Assembly (NCBI RefSeq): GCF_052057775.1 | Contig: NZ_CP195121.1 | Coordinates: 62,001-126,000, forward strand | Reading direction: 5' to 3' | DNA length: 64,000 nt | DNA from: Methanococcoides sp052057775 | GTDB lineage: Archaea; Halobacteriota; Methanosarcinia; Methanosarcinales; Methanosarcinaceae | Shown here: positions 38,687 to 48,168 of the stretch, piece by piece | Layout of the letters: each line of letters begins with the position of its first letter | Numbering within the stretch: position 1 is the stretch's first letter | The notes under the pieces: model-generated | Databases searched by the model: none | Told to the model about the DNA's origin: nothing | The model's input: the letters and a program-made list of their open reading frames with translations, nothing else | Translations under genes and position numbers: made by a program

Positions 38687-40120
38687 TCAGACATCTGTGA
38701 TATTACCTGCTGACCTGAACATGGACAATGCAATTTCCCTTTCCCTGCTATGATCGACCAAAGGCTTTGCATAATCCCGAATATCAGGACCATTAACCTT
38801 TTCGAGTTTATGTATCACAGAAGGTTCGATGCCACGGAGCTCAGGAACCCATCTTTTGATATATTCACAGTCCCTGTCGAACTTCTTCTGCTGATGCCAG
38901 GGGTTGAATATCCTGAAATATGGCTGGGAATCTGCCCCTGTTGAAGCAGCCCATTGCCAGTTGCCATTGTTCACGCAGGGATCATAATCAACCAGTTTGC
39001 CTGCAAAATAGCGCTCCCCCCACCTCCAGTCTATGTGCAGGTCCTTAACCAGAAAGGAAGACACGATCATCCTTACACGGTTGTGCATATATCCAGTTGT
39101 ATTAAGTTCCCTCATACCGGCATCAACGATTGGAAACCCGGTGTTTCCTGAACACCATGACCCGAATAACTTCCGGTCATTGCCCCACTCAAGATCATCG
39201 AACTTCCTCTTGAATGCATGGCTGAAGACCTCAGGAAATTCGAAAGCAAGTTGTGTAAAGAAATCCCGCCAGAATAATTCGCGGATAAGTGTGTGATCCC
39301 TTCCAAGCTCATGGAGAACAGAATAATAAAATTCCCTTATGGAGATCGTACCCAGCTTGTTGTGTGCAGAAAGACCGGTAGTTCCCCTTATAGAAGGAAA
39401 GTCCCGTTCATGATCGTATTCCGAGAACTCAGAAAGAAAGCTCAGAACGGACTGAGCGTTGGCCCTCCCGCCATTTGTGAACAGCTGGTCGTTACTCTCA
39501 GGAAGTGAAGCTTTCAGATGATCAATACCCGATACATCATCGACCTCACCTGCTCCGAGATCAGCGGTGCAAAAACGATCAGTAATACCTTCACTTAAAC
39601 CACTTAACATTGAAGGAGTCGGAATATCCTTTTTTGAAGCCGCCCGGAAGAACTGTGAAAATACCTTGTAAGGAGTACCCTGTTTTGTGCGCACAGTTCC
39701 GGGCTCAGTGAGAAGACAGTCGTGGAACTGAAGCAGATCAACATTCCTTTTATTGCACAGACTTGCGATCGCCTCATCCCTTTTGAGGCTGAAAGGAGTG
39801 TAATCATGGTTCATGAAGATAGCATCAATACCTACCTTCTCCAGAAGGTTGCCCATCACATCTTCAGGGAGACCGGAAAAGAGATACAACCTGCCAGCCA
39901 CAGCATCCAGTTGCCCCCTGAGATCTTCAAGTGACTCCAGAAGGAACTGAAATGCATTACGGTTGAAGTTCTTCTTCGCAGGATCACTAAGACGCGGGTC
40001 GAATATGAAACATGGGATCACCTCTTCGGACATCCCAAGAGCTGCGAGAAGGGCAGTGTTGTCTTCGACCCGCATATCCCTCCTGAAAACGAAAAGAGAA
40101 CGCTGGAAACGGGACATCAC
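38687..40120 (-). CDS. phrB: Deoxyribodipyrimidine photolyase (class I-type)
   Basis: A 477-residue cryptochrome/photolyase. The N-terminal alpha/beta domain starts L-F-V-F-R-R-D-M-R-V-E-D-N. The FAD domain shows E-L-F-W-R-D-F-F near 285, G-F-P-I-V-D-A-G-M-R-E-L near 340, and the Trp-rich N-G-N-W-Q-W-A-A-S-T-G near 395-405. It repairs cyclobutane pyrimidine dimers with light. The start overlaps the end of the SOUL-protein gene, so they are coupled. Unusual next to a UV endonuclease and uvrB. Confidence 0.93.
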   Translation of the reverse strand: MMSRFQRSLFVFRRDMRVEDNTALLAALGMSEEVIPCFIFDPRLSDPAKKNFNRNAFQFLLESLEDLRGQLDAVAGRLYLFSGLPEDVMGNLLEKVGIDAIFMNHDYTPFSLKRDEAIASLCNKRNVDLLQFHDCLLTEPGTVRTKQGTPYKVFSQFFRAASKKDIPTPSMLSGLSEGITDRFCTADLGAGEVDDVSGIDHLKASLPESNDQLFTNGGRANAQSVLSFLSEFSEYDHERDFPSIRGTTGLSAHNKLGTISIREFYYSVLHELGRDHTLIRELFWRDFFTQLAFEFPEVFSHAFKRKFDDLEWGNDRKLFGSWCSGNTGFPIVDAGMRELNTTGYMHNRVRMIVSSFLVKDLHIDWRWGERYFAGKLVDYDPCVNNGNWQWAASTGADSQPYFRIFNPWHQQKKFDRDCEYIKRWVPELRGIEPSVIHKLEKVNGPDIRDYAKPLVDHSREREIALSMFRSAGNITDV

Positions 40121-40701
40121 TCGATCTCCACTGCAAGTTCGTTTCTCATTAGCATAGGAGGCACCCAGGGAGGATTGTAGCGCATAAGGAACATCTCGCC
40201 TTTTGTCATCAGACCATTCTCAGAGATCTTACTCTCAAGTATTGCCCTTTGAGATCCTATTTTGGAATCTGTGACATAACCGGAGAATTTGATCGCCAAA
40301 ACCTTTCTTGGAGCCACATCATGTATCAGCACACCTTCTTCCAGCGGAGCAGGCGCATTTTCAGAAGTATAACCTTCCGGTAACACGAAGGACATGTGCA
40401 TCACGTCCCCCTCCTGCCTGGAGATCACAGGTGCTGTCATCGCTATCTTTGTATTTTGTTCGTTCTTTCCAAATATATAGCCGGATAGTATCCTGAAACC
40501 GGAGTTTGAGCCGCCTGCGTCTGCAGATATGAAAGTATTTTCTTCATACTGCCTGATCTCAACACCATCACCAAGCTCTTCGATCACTGTATAATGGACC
40601 TGTTCCGTACTCATAGAAATCCTGACACCCACCAGGAACCAGATTGCAACGAGGAACAACAATGTTGCCACTATCACAATTACTGCCCCCTTAAGTTCCA
40701 T
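40117..40701 (-). CDS. SOUL haem-binding family protein
   Basis: A 194-residue protein with an N-terminal membrane helix (about 5-25) and then a SOUL/HBP domain: V-I-E-E-L-G-D-G-V-E-I-R-Q-Y near 45, I-A-M-T-A-P-V-I near 87, and F-V-L-P-E-G-Y near 105 are conserved in the family. Relatives bind haem or tetrapyrroles. Its stop overlaps the photolyase start. A role in light or redox handling is possible but unproven. Confidence 0.85.
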   Translation of the reverse strand: MELKGAVIVIVATLLFLVAIWFLVGVRISMSTEQVHYTVIEELGDGVEIRQYEENTFISADAGGSNSGFRILSGYIFGKNEQNTKIAMTAPVISRQEGDVMHMSFVLPEGYTSENAPAPLEEGVLIHDVAPRKVLAIKFSGYVTDSKIGSQRAILESKISENGLMTKGEMFLMRYNPPWVPPMLMRNELAVEIE

Positions 40702-40770
40702 GATAATATATGGGAATGCGAGGTTAATAAATCTTTAGAATGAGAGGGAGAGAGACTCTAGACTCCCCGA

Positions 40771-41658
40771 TCATGCAAGTCCAAGCCCATTCAGAATATC
40801 AATGGCCTTTAATGCACTTTTTTCCTTGTCCCGGATCTCCAGCATAATATCAAGCTCGAATCCCCTTGCATCTTCAAGAAAATCCCGGAAAAGCGCAGTA
40901 TCTATTGAAGTAGCATGCTTCCCTTTCCTTTCACCCGGCTGCTGGCTGCTGTAATCGACCATTGGAACACCGTCCTTCATACCCCATGTAGAAGCAGCAG
41001 AACCTATAGCAGTGGAAAAACTTTCCCCGTTATTGAGGCACTCATGATGGAAACTATCGAAAATAACAGGCATATTGCAGGCATCACTTATCTCAAGACA
41101 GTCTTTCAGGCTGTACAACCGATCATCGTTCTCAATAACAAGCCGTTTCCTCAAAACTTCATCAAGATCCTCATATCTTTCAACAAACCTCTCAGCTGCC
41201 AATTTTCTGTTCTTATAGATACCACCTGCATGGATCTGGATCTTAGCAGTGCTGTCCAGGCCCATTGCATCCAGAAGTTTGCAGTGGTAATCAAGTTCTG
41301 CAATACTTCTCTTTGTAATGTCCTCATCAGGAGAATTAAGAAGGATGAACTGGTCAGGGTGCATGGAGATCCTCATACCATTCTCAATAATAAACCGACC
41401 TATACACCGTAATTCAGACCTGAAGCAGGACGCCCAGTCGAACTCACATATAGGATGTGATGCAAATGGAACAGTGTCTGAACTTATCCTGAAGAATAAA
41501 AGGTCATTAGATAGATTATATTCCAATATCCTTTGCATGCAATCAAGATTATTGGTTACCGTTTCGACCAGCTTCTCTTCAGAATAAGATGTAAGCCGGA
41601 ACTTTCTGTTAGCAGAACAACCAATGTTCCTGTTAATGCAGGGGTACCCCAGTTTCAT
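40771..41658 (-). CDS. uvsE: UV-damage endonuclease (UvdE/UvsE)
   Basis: A 295-residue TIM-barrel UVDE. The start K-L-G-Y-P-C-I-N, the block R-I-S-M-H-P-D-Q-F near 108-116, the I-Q-I-H-A-G-G near 150 and V-I-E-N-D-D near 185 are metal-site motifs of the family. It nicks 5' to UV photoproducts. It lies in the same orientation as phr and the SOUL gene, about 70 bp upstream. Confidence 0.93.
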   Translation of the reverse strand: MKLGYPCINRNIGCSANRKFRLTSYSEEKLVETVTNNLDCMQRILEYNLSNDLLFFRISSDTVPFASHPICEFDWASCFRSELRCIGRFIIENGMRISMHPDQFILLNSPDEDITKRSIAELDYHCKLLDAMGLDSTAKIQIHAGGIYKNRKLAAERFVERYEDLDEVLRKRLVIENDDRLYSLKDCLEISDACNMPVIFDSFHHECLNNGESFSTAIGSAASTWGMKDGVPMVDYSSQQPGERKGKHATSIDTALFRDFLEDARGFELDIMLEIRDKEKSALKAIDILNGLGLA

Positions 41659-41806
41659 AAACGATCAGATCCCAATAGAGTGCTATAGATAAATTGCATT
41701 CCAGACTGATTTAATTCTTTTGACAGATGAAAGGAAAGACAGGGGCCGCCAGGACATAAACAAGAAGTTCAACTAAAGAATTAATCATTTCAAAATAGAA
41801 GAAAGA

Positions 41807-41878
41807 TGCGCCGACCGGGATTTGAACCCGGGTTTAGGGCTTGGAAGGCCCCAGTCATAGCCACTAGACCATCAGCGC
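41807..41878 (-). tRNA. tRNA-Gly (TCC)
   Basis: A 72-nt cloverleaf. Acceptor GCGCTGA/TCGGCGC with one wobble, discriminator A, anticodon loop CTTCCAA (anticodon TCC), T-loop GTTCAAATC. Confidence 0.95.
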
Positions 41879-41992
41879 ACTTGCAACCCCTAACTTGCAT
41901 TTTTAGAATATAACCCTTTCGCTTAAAATTGACTGCAGGGAGTGGAGTATTGCAGCCAACCTCATACAGAAGAACACATCGACCACAGGCAC

Positions 41993-43978
41993 TTATAAAG
42001 AATATGTGCTTCGAAGCTCTTTTATCTGGTCCCTGAGAGCCGCTGCCCTCTCAAATTCCAGGTTCGCTGCCGCAGAATGCATCTCTGCCTCAAGATCAAT
42101 GATAAGATCCTCGATCTCCATATCGGACATATCCTCCGCAACCTCAAGGACCGCAGACCCCACGTCCTCATATTCTGCTTCAACAAGCTCCTTCTGCAAG
42201 GCCTTCCTGATCGTTTGCGGAGTGATGTTGTGCTCACTATTATATGCAAGCTGCATCTCACGCCTCCTGTTGGACTCCTTCAGTGCAGCCTCCATGGAGC
42301 CGGTAATATTGTCGGCATACAGAATAACGTAACCTTCAGAATTCCTGGAAGCTCTCCCTATCGTCTGTATAAGAGATCGCTCAGAACGCAGGAAACCTTC
42401 CTTGTCTGCATCAAGGATAGCGACAAAAGCAACCTCCGGGATGTCAAGACCTTCCCTCAGCAGGTTGATACCAACAAGCACATCGAACTCGCCCTTCCTC
42501 AGGTCACGAATGATCTCCGCCCGCATGAGAGTATCAATATCCGAATGCATGTAGCGAACACGGATGCCCATCTCAAGCAGATAGTCCGTCAGATCCTCTG
42601 CCATGCGCTTGGTCAGTGTTGTCACAAGCGTGCGCCAGCCACGCTCTGCCACCTTGTTGATCTCACCGATAAGGTCGTCTATCTGCCCCTCCACAGGACG
42701 CACGAATACCTCGGGATCCACAAGCCCGGTCGGTCTGATGATCTGTTCCACCACCGCACTGCTGATACCCAGCTCATATTCCGCAGGAGTGGCAGACACA
42801 TATATCGCCTGATTTATCCGCTGGTGGAACTCATCATACTTCAAAGGACGGTTGTCAAAAGCGGAAGGCAATCTGAAGCCATAGTTCACAAGAGATTCCT
42901 TCCTGGCGCGATCCCCGTTGTGCATACCCCGTATCTGCGGGATGGTCACATGGGACTCATCGATAACCAGCAGGTAATCATCAGGGAAGAAGTCAAGCAA
43001 AGAGGACGGAGGATCACCAGGATCCCTACCATCGAAATGACGGGAATAGTTCTCAATACCACTACAGTATCCAAGTTCCCGTATCATCTCCATGTCGAAG
43101 TTCGTACGCTGCAACAATCTCTGTGCCTCAAGGATCCTGTTCTCCGACTCAAGCTTTGAAACCTGCTCCTCAAGCTCTTTCTCAATGGAACCAAGTGCTT
43201 TCACCATCTCGTCCTGTGGCATGATGAAATGTTTTGCAGGATATATGACAATGCTGTTGTCCTCTTTCACGACCCCAAGAGTCTTACCTGTAAGTGGATC
43301 AAAAGAAGAGATCCTGTCGATCTCATCCCCAAACAACTCGATGCGGATACCGTGGTTCTCCTGGGCAGGGAACACTTCCACAGTATCCCCCTTGGAACGG
43401 AAAGTACCTTTTGCATATTCCAGTTCATTGCGCTCGTACTGGATGTCGATCAGACGTGCGAACAACTCGCTCCTCTCGATCTGCTCACCCGGCTTCAGCA
43501 CAACAGACATCCTTCTCCACTCATCCGGAGAACCGATGTTGTAGATGCTCGACACACTGGAAACAACAATAACGTCCCTGCGTTCTATCAGGGACTTTGT
43601 GGCTGAAAGCCTGAGCCTGTCGATCTCCTCGTTAACATGGGAATCCTTCTCAATATACGTATCCGTCGTAGGGATATAGGCCTCAGGCTGGTAGTAATCA
43701 TAATAACTGACAAAGTACTCCACGGCATTTTCAGGGAAGAACTCCCGAAACTCCGAGAATAACTGGGCTGCAAGTGTTTTGTTGTGGGCAATGACAAGAG
43801 TAGGCTTCTGGACCTTCTGTATGACATTAGCTACGGTGAACGTCTTGCCGGAGCCAGTAACACCCAACAGGACCTGATGTTTTAATCCTCTGTCAAGCCC
43901 CTCAACCAGCTTCCGGATAGCTTCCGGCTGGTCACCCCTAGGTTCATATTCAGATACAAGCTTAAAACTGCCCATCAA
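41993..43978 (-). CDS. uvrB: Excinuclease ABC subunit B
   Basis: A 661-residue UvrB. Walker A G-V-T-G-S-G-K-T near 40-47, the beta-hairpin Y-Y-D-Y-Y-Q-P-E-A-Y-I-P near 93-104, helicase motifs including D-E-S-H-V-T and the C-terminal UVR motif (E-F-E-R-A-A-A-L-R-D-Q-I) that contacts UvrC. It verifies damage in bacterial-type nucleotide excision repair, which methanogens gained by transfer. uvrA and uvrC are not in the window. Confidence 0.97.
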   Translation of the reverse strand: MMGSFKLVSEYEPRGDQPEAIRKLVEGLDRGLKHQVLLGVTGSGKTFTVANVIQKVQKPTLVIAHNKTLAAQLFSEFREFFPENAVEYFVSYYDYYQPEAYIPTTDTYIEKDSHVNEEIDRLRLSATKSLIERRDVIVVSSVSSIYNIGSPDEWRRMSVVLKPGEQIERSELFARLIDIQYERNELEYAKGTFRSKGDTVEVFPAQENHGIRIELFGDEIDRISSFDPLTGKTLGVVKEDNSIVIYPAKHFIMPQDEMVKALGSIEKELEEQVSKLESENRILEAQRLLQRTNFDMEMIRELGYCSGIENYSRHFDGRDPGDPPSSLLDFFPDDYLLVIDESHVTIPQIRGMHNGDRARKESLVNYGFRLPSAFDNRPLKYDEFHQRINQAIYVSATPAEYELGISSAVVEQIIRPTGLVDPEVFVRPVEGQIDDLIGEINKVAERGWRTLVTTLTKRMAEDLTDYLLEMGIRVRYMHSDIDTLMRAEIIRDLRKGEFDVLVGINLLREGLDIPEVAFVAILDADKEGFLRSERSLIQTIGRASRNSEGYVILYADNITGSMEAALKESNRRREMQLAYNSEHNITPQTIRKALQKELVEAEYEDVGSAVLEVAEDMSDMEIEDLIIDLEAEMHSAAANLEFERAAALRDQIKELRSTYSL

Positions 43979-44081
43979 ATTGTGAATATGTCTGTGAACA
44001 TCTATAAACGTATGTGTGCGACGCTAAGAACTTATTTCACAACATCACAGGACGTGAACACAGGATCACACATCCACAACA

Positions 44082-44417
44082 TCAGCGAAAAAGCACGAAC
44101 CATAGCAACATGAGAATAATGGCCAGAATAATAGCGATCTCTGAACTATTCCTGTCGCTTCCAAATATTATAGGGATCGGACCGATCATAATAACACCAC
44201 CGCCTTTCACAGTTGAGCGGTTGCTGTGGCCTGTTGAAACATTATCAGGACGATCATTAAGAAAAAAATCATCATGATCCGGAATGTTACTGTATTGCTG
44301 ATGTTGATACCACTCTTCAGCAGATACATCTGAAAGCTTCCGGGATCCTGCCATTGTGAAAAAGAATCCCACTACAATCAGGATCATGCCTGATGCCAAC
44401 AGAATCGTGCCGATCAT
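44082..44417 (-). CDS. DUF131-type small membrane protein, copy A
   Basis: A 111-residue protein with an N-terminal TM helix, an acidic middle and a final helix after the block G-G-G-V-I-M-I-G-P-I-P-I-I-F-G-S-D, which marks the DUF131 (TIGR00304) archaeal family. The ATG at 44417 overlaps the stop of copy B (4 bp). Function unknown. Confidence 0.75.
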   Translation of the reverse strand: MIGTILLASGMILIVVGFFFTMAGSRKLSDVSAEEWYQHQQYSNIPDHDDFFLNDRPDNVSTGHSNRSTVKGGGVIMIGPIPIIFGSDRNSSEIAIILAIILMLLWFVLFR

Positions 44418-44668
44418 TGTCTTCGCCTCCAGGACAGGACATAAAGCAGTGCAATAACAAGACCTACCCACATCATAGTATTGGTTATCCCCGGAGATGA
44501 ACCAAATGCTATAGGAATAGGACCGATCATTACAAGACCACCGAAGCTGCCTGACCCAGATGAGGTCACAGAATTTGCAATAATGCCTGCAAAAACAAGG
44601 AAAAAACCGATGAAGATTAACAGAGAACCAAGTTGAAGATCATTGTTTCCCGATCTCATAGGGAACAA
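44414..44668 (-). CDS. DUF131-type small membrane protein, copy B
   Basis: An 84-residue paralogue of the next gene with G-G-L-V-M-I-G-P-I-P-I-A-F-G-S-S between two TM helices. The genes overlap, so they are cotranscribed and their products may pair. It lies 20 bp after the winged-helix gene. Function unknown. Confidence 0.75.
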   Translation of the reverse strand: MFPMRSGNNDLQLGSLLIFIGFFLVFAGIIANSVTSSGSGSFGGLVMIGPIPIAFGSSPGITNTMMWVGLVIALLYVLSWRRRQ

Positions 44669-44688
44669 TCCTCACAGACAGATAAAAA

Positions 44689-45585
44689 TCAGACCCTCTG
44701 CGTCTGCCAGACAGGTGCAAAACTCTGTGGAACTGCCTGACCGGCTTCATCCACATCAGCAATGTAGAGATATTCCCTCTGAGTACGGTTTCCGCGACGT
44801 TCCAGAAGATTCTTGCGATACATACGGGAGAGATAAGTAGAAACTGTGCTTAGCTTGATCTCACCATAGACACGCTCATAATTTTCCTGGATCTGCTGTG
44901 AAGTGGACCATTCACGAGGATGCTCATACTTCAGGAAAAGCTCCAGCCTTTCACTGATAGTAAGTTTTGAATCATTTACCCTGTCGCGAAGTGGTACCAC
45001 AGGAACGGAATTGTTGTTGTTAAACTGTGGAACATGTTGTTGTGTCACAGCAGCCAGAGAAGGTCCTGACGTAGAGAACGTGCCAGAAGGTACCGTCGAC
45101 TGTTGTGGTTGTGCAGGTTGTTGATAGAAATCTGGCTGGTTCACCACAGGATTCACAGTCGGATTCACTGTTTGCGGATTCACAGGCATATAGTATTGCG
45201 GATACTGTTGGACCTGCTGTACAGGAACCTGCACTGGTTGATAAATTGGCTGTGCCTGCTGTTGAAATGGCATCACAGGAACAGGACAATATTGTAGCGG
45301 ATACTGTGGCGACACAACCGATTGAGGTTGTGAAACAAAACCTTCAGTTGTCGTAGCAGAAGTTTGTTGTGAAAAATGTTGCTGAACATCATGTTCAGAT
45401 CGCAGAGCGGAGGATGAAGATCGGATCGAACGAGGTTGCACCTCTTCCAAAGTATCAATGAATTTGATTACCCGTTCTTTCACATTCGCACCAGTGAACT
45501 CGATACTGGTGCTCTCTTTTCCTTCGTCGTCGATTATTTCGAGCCGAATCTTCATCTTCTGCGCCTCTGCAGCGGATCCATCCAT
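44689..45585 (-). CDS. Winged-helix protein with a long Q/P-rich linker
   Basis: A 298-residue protein in three parts: an N-terminal domain (about 10-48, M-K-I-R-L-E-I-I-D-D-E-G-K), a low-complexity linker (about 65-190) of Gln, Pro, Val, Tyr and Asn, and a C-terminal helix-turn-helix domain (about 205-275: T-I-S-E-R-L-E-L-F-L-K-Y, S-T-V-S-T-Y-L-S-R-M-Y-R-K-N-L-L-E-R-R-G). The ATG at 45585 follows GAGGGG; a second ATG at 45555 is possible. It is likely DNA-binding. The linker is of the kind seen in phase-separating or prion-like proteins; that role is inference. Confidence 0.65.
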   Translation of the reverse strand: MDGSAAEAQKMKIRLEIIDDEGKESTSIEFTGANVKERVIKFIDTLEEVQPRSIRSSSSALRSEHDVQQHFSQQTSATTTEGFVSQPQSVVSPQYPLQYCPVPVMPFQQQAQPIYQPVQVPVQQVQQYPQYYMPVNPQTVNPTVNPVVNQPDFYQQPAQPQQSTVPSGTFSTSGPSLAAVTQQHVPQFNNNNSVPVVPLRDRVNDSKLTISERLELFLKYEHPREWSTSQQIQENYERVYGEIKLSTVSTYLSRMYRKNLLERRGNRTQREYLYIADVDEAGQAVPQSFAPVWQTQRV

Positions 45586-46176
45586 CCCCTCAGATCGGTG
45601 GATTCACAAACCATTCATCCCCTCAGATAATGGCTCAGCTTTTATGTGAATACAGCCTCATGCAATTGATATGCTCTTGTATCACACAATTGCTTTAAAC
45701 TGCAATACATCCATTGCCTTTAATGATATATAAATGTTTTTATTAAATAGATGTCATTATCTGTATGATACAAAATTAAAGACATTAAAACACTTATTTT
45801 TTGATTTTAAAGCATAATAACACTTTTAATTATATCAAGATATCCAGCCTAAAAACAGGAATAATTAAGAACATCACCCAGACATATTGTGATCTCCAGT
45901 GGAAGTAAAGGGGTTTGTTTTCAAATGCTTTTGCATGTAATCATCCAATAAAAGAAGAAATAGAGTGTTTTTAACCAGTGATTAAAAATAAAAAACAATA
46001 TAGGAAAGTTATAATGGAATAAATAATTAAAAATAACTTAAAATCCAGAATAAAAGACAAATTACAAGGAGAATATTACCAGATCGCTTGTCAACATGAG
46101 CCAAAGTAAATGGCGCACGAAAATAATTTGCCCCATTCAGTTGAGTTTATATCAGATGATGTTTATAAGGACGAAC
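45586..46176. other. AT-rich divergent intergenic region before PAN
   Basis: Contains two copies of CATCCCCTCAGAT (45583-45595 and 45616-45628, spaced 33 bp). On the minus strand this reads ATCTGAGGGGATG, so each copy is a ribosome site plus ATG; the outer one opens only a 4-codon frame. The rest is AT-rich with no gene. A TATA-like GTTTATATC (46144-46152) lies 25-33 bp before the PAN start. Confidence 0.4.
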
Positions 46177-47424
46177 ATGACCGACGTAAGTGCAGGATCA
46201 TCAACGGGAAATAATGTACCGGATATTAATTCCGACAATGTCCCCCGCAAGACAGAGGAAGTTGAAGATCTGGATATCCAGGCAATACTCAACGAGAACG
46301 AGGTCCTGAAGGTCCAGAACGAAACTATGAAAGCAAAGCTTCTTGAAGCCAACATGATGGCTAACAAGTATCTTTCAGAGATAGAGAAATTAAAAGAGCA
46401 ATTGGACCACCTCACCACACCACCACTTTTCATTGCAACTGTTATGGAAGTGGAAGATGACATGGTGCTTCTGAGGCAGCATGGCAACAACCAGGAAGTA
46501 ATGACAAGAATGCCGCCGGGAATGGAAGGCAGGATCGAGCCAGGCATGCGCGTGAGCATAAACGCAGCATTTTCGATCATCTCCACCATCAGCAAGGCAG
46601 CTGACGTCCGTGCCCAGGTCATGGAACTTATCAATTCACCAGGCATCGACTATGATATGATCGGTGGCCTTGACGATGTGCTCAAGGAAGTTATCGAATC
46701 TGTCGAACTGCCACTGACCGAACCGGAACTGTTCGAGAACATTGGTATCGAACCTCCAAGCGGGGTCCTCATGTACGGAAATCCAGGAACAGGAAAGACA
46801 CTGATCGCAAAGGCAGTTGCATCAAGGGCAAATGCTACATTCATCCGCATGTCCGGATCGGACCTTGTGCAGAAGTTCATTGGAGAGGGTGCAAGACTTG
46901 TCAAGGACGTATTCCAGCTTGCAAGAGACAAATCACCATCAATATTATTTATTGATGAGATCGATGCAGTAGGAGGAATGCGTACTCACGACGGCACCAC
47001 AGGATCCGCAGAAGTTAACAGGACAATGTTACAACTGCTTGCAGAGATGGACGGCTTCGACCCCAGTGGCAATGTCAAGGTAATTGCGGCCACCAACAGG
47101 ATCGACCTGCTTGACCCGGCACTCCTGCGCCCGGGAAGGTTCGACCGTATAATCGAAGTACCACTTCCTGATGAGAAAGCAAGAGAAGAGATCCTGAAGA
47201 TCCACACAAGGAAAATGAAACTCGAAGAAGATCTCGACCTCGGGAAGATTGCAAGCATGACCGAAGGACTGAGTGGTGCGGACCTGAACGTAATAGTTAA
47301 GGAAGCTGGCATGTTCGTCCTGAGAAGAAGAGGCGACAAGATCACCATGAAAGACCTGCTTGATGCTTTCGAAAAGGTAGTGTCTGACGAAGAAGTTAGT
47401 GTACCAACAGGAATGTTCGCATAA
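46177..47424 (+). CDS. pan: Proteasome-activating nucleotidase (PAN)
   Basis: A 415-residue AAA+ ATPase. N-terminal coiled coil (about 30-75), OB domain (about 85-140), then Walker A G-N-P-G-T-G-K-T near 204-211, Walker B I-L-F-I-D-E-I-D near 260, and arginine fingers in R-P-G-R-F-D-R near 322. The C-terminal G-M-F-A is an HbYX-like tail with Phe in place of Tyr, used to dock on the 20S proteasome. The ATG at 46177 is preferred: a longer frame from 46096 would put the TATA box inside the gene. Confidence 0.95.
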   Translation: MTDVSAGSSTGNNVPDINSDNVPRKTEEVEDLDIQAILNENEVLKVQNETMKAKLLEANMMANKYLSEIEKLKEQLDHLTTPPLFIATVMEVEDDMVLLRQHGNNQEVMTRMPPGMEGRIEPGMRVSINAAFSIISTISKAADVRAQVMELINSPGIDYDMIGGLDDVLKEVIESVELPLTEPELFENIGIEPPSGVLMYGNPGTGKTLIAKAVASRANATFIRMSGSDLVQKFIGEGARLVKDVFQLARDKSPSILFIDEIDAVGGMRTHDGTTGSAEVNRTMLQLLAEMDGFDPSGNVKVIAATNRIDLLDPALLRPGRFDRIIEVPLPDEKAREEILKIHTRKMKLEEDLDLGKIASMTEGLSGADLNVIVKEAGMFVLRRRGDKITMKDLLDAFEKVVSDEEVSVPTGMFA

Positions 47425-47510
47425 TGCGAACTTCCAGGTGCATATTCCAACGATAATTATAAATACCATTAGTTGCTTTTAGGGGGTGCTGAAAGGCGCT
47501 AAAACCGTGT

Positions 47511-47585
47511 GCTCCGATAGTGTAGCACGGCCAATCATACAGGACTCTCACTCCTGTGACTGGGGTTCGAATCCCCATCGGAGCA
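47511..47585 (+). tRNA. tRNA-Glu (CTC)
   Basis: A 75-nt cloverleaf. Acceptor GCTCCGA/TCGGAGC, discriminator A, anticodon loop CTCTCAC (anticodon CTC), T-loop GGTTCGAATCC. Its 3' end (CCCATCGGAGCACT, from 47574) is repeated at 57064, so it appears to be the integration site of the island that follows. Confidence 0.96.
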
Positions 47586-47920
47586 CTCTAACTTTTTTCA
47601 TACTCCTAACAAATACACTTTGTTTTTGTCTGATAGTATATAATATTTTAAGATATTACTGCTTTTTACTCCTTACTTTTACAATATCCATTGTATTTTA
47701 CATAAAGCTCCAATTCTAAGTTTAAAATAAAATTAGTACTTAGTTCGGCTGACAAACCAATCAAGGAATAATTTTACTATTGAAAGATATATTGAATTGA
47801 TGTCAACTAAAAAGTCAAAACGAAATATATATTTTGTATAAAGACTGACTGTATATTAAGTATAAATTATATGATTTTTTGGGGGAAACTGGCTTTAAAA
47901 ATACCATAGGAGGACTCGAT

Positions 47921-48112
47921 ATGTCAGTTGGGACAATAATTGGTGCAATTGCAGGACTTATCGTCGCTTGGGTAATAGCAGCTTCAAAATCAAAATTTAC
48001 ATATTTAGGCGGAGGATACGGGGCATTTGAAGGTATGGGTACCCTTAAAACTTTATTACTATACCTAGTATTAGGAGTTATTGGAGCAATAATTGGGACT
48101 ATTCTACTTTGA
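47921..48112 (+). CDS. Small two-TM membrane protein
   Basis: A 63-residue protein with two transmembrane helices (about 3-22 and 42-62, V-L-G-V-I-G-A-I-I-G-T-I-L-L) joined by a short loop with G-G-G-Y-G. The ATG at 47921 follows AGGAGGA by 6 bases; the longer frame to 47879 is less likely. Gene of the island's left end, opposite in direction to the large operon. Function unknown; such Gly-zipper proteins can be toxins or holin-like, but nothing here proves that. Confidence 0.6.
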   Translation: MSVGTIIGAIAGLIVAWVIAASKSKFTYLGGGYGAFEGMGTLKTLLLYLVLGVIGAIIGTILL

Positions 48113-48168
48113 AAGGGCCACATGGCCCAAACCACAAAACAATTTTGAGCAATAAAAATCTCTATATT

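Noticed and set aside
45586..45630. Repeated CATCCCCTCAGAT as an operator pair
   Set aside because: On the minus strand each copy is simply a ribosome site plus ATG; two copies at this spacing are more simply a small duplication of the start region.
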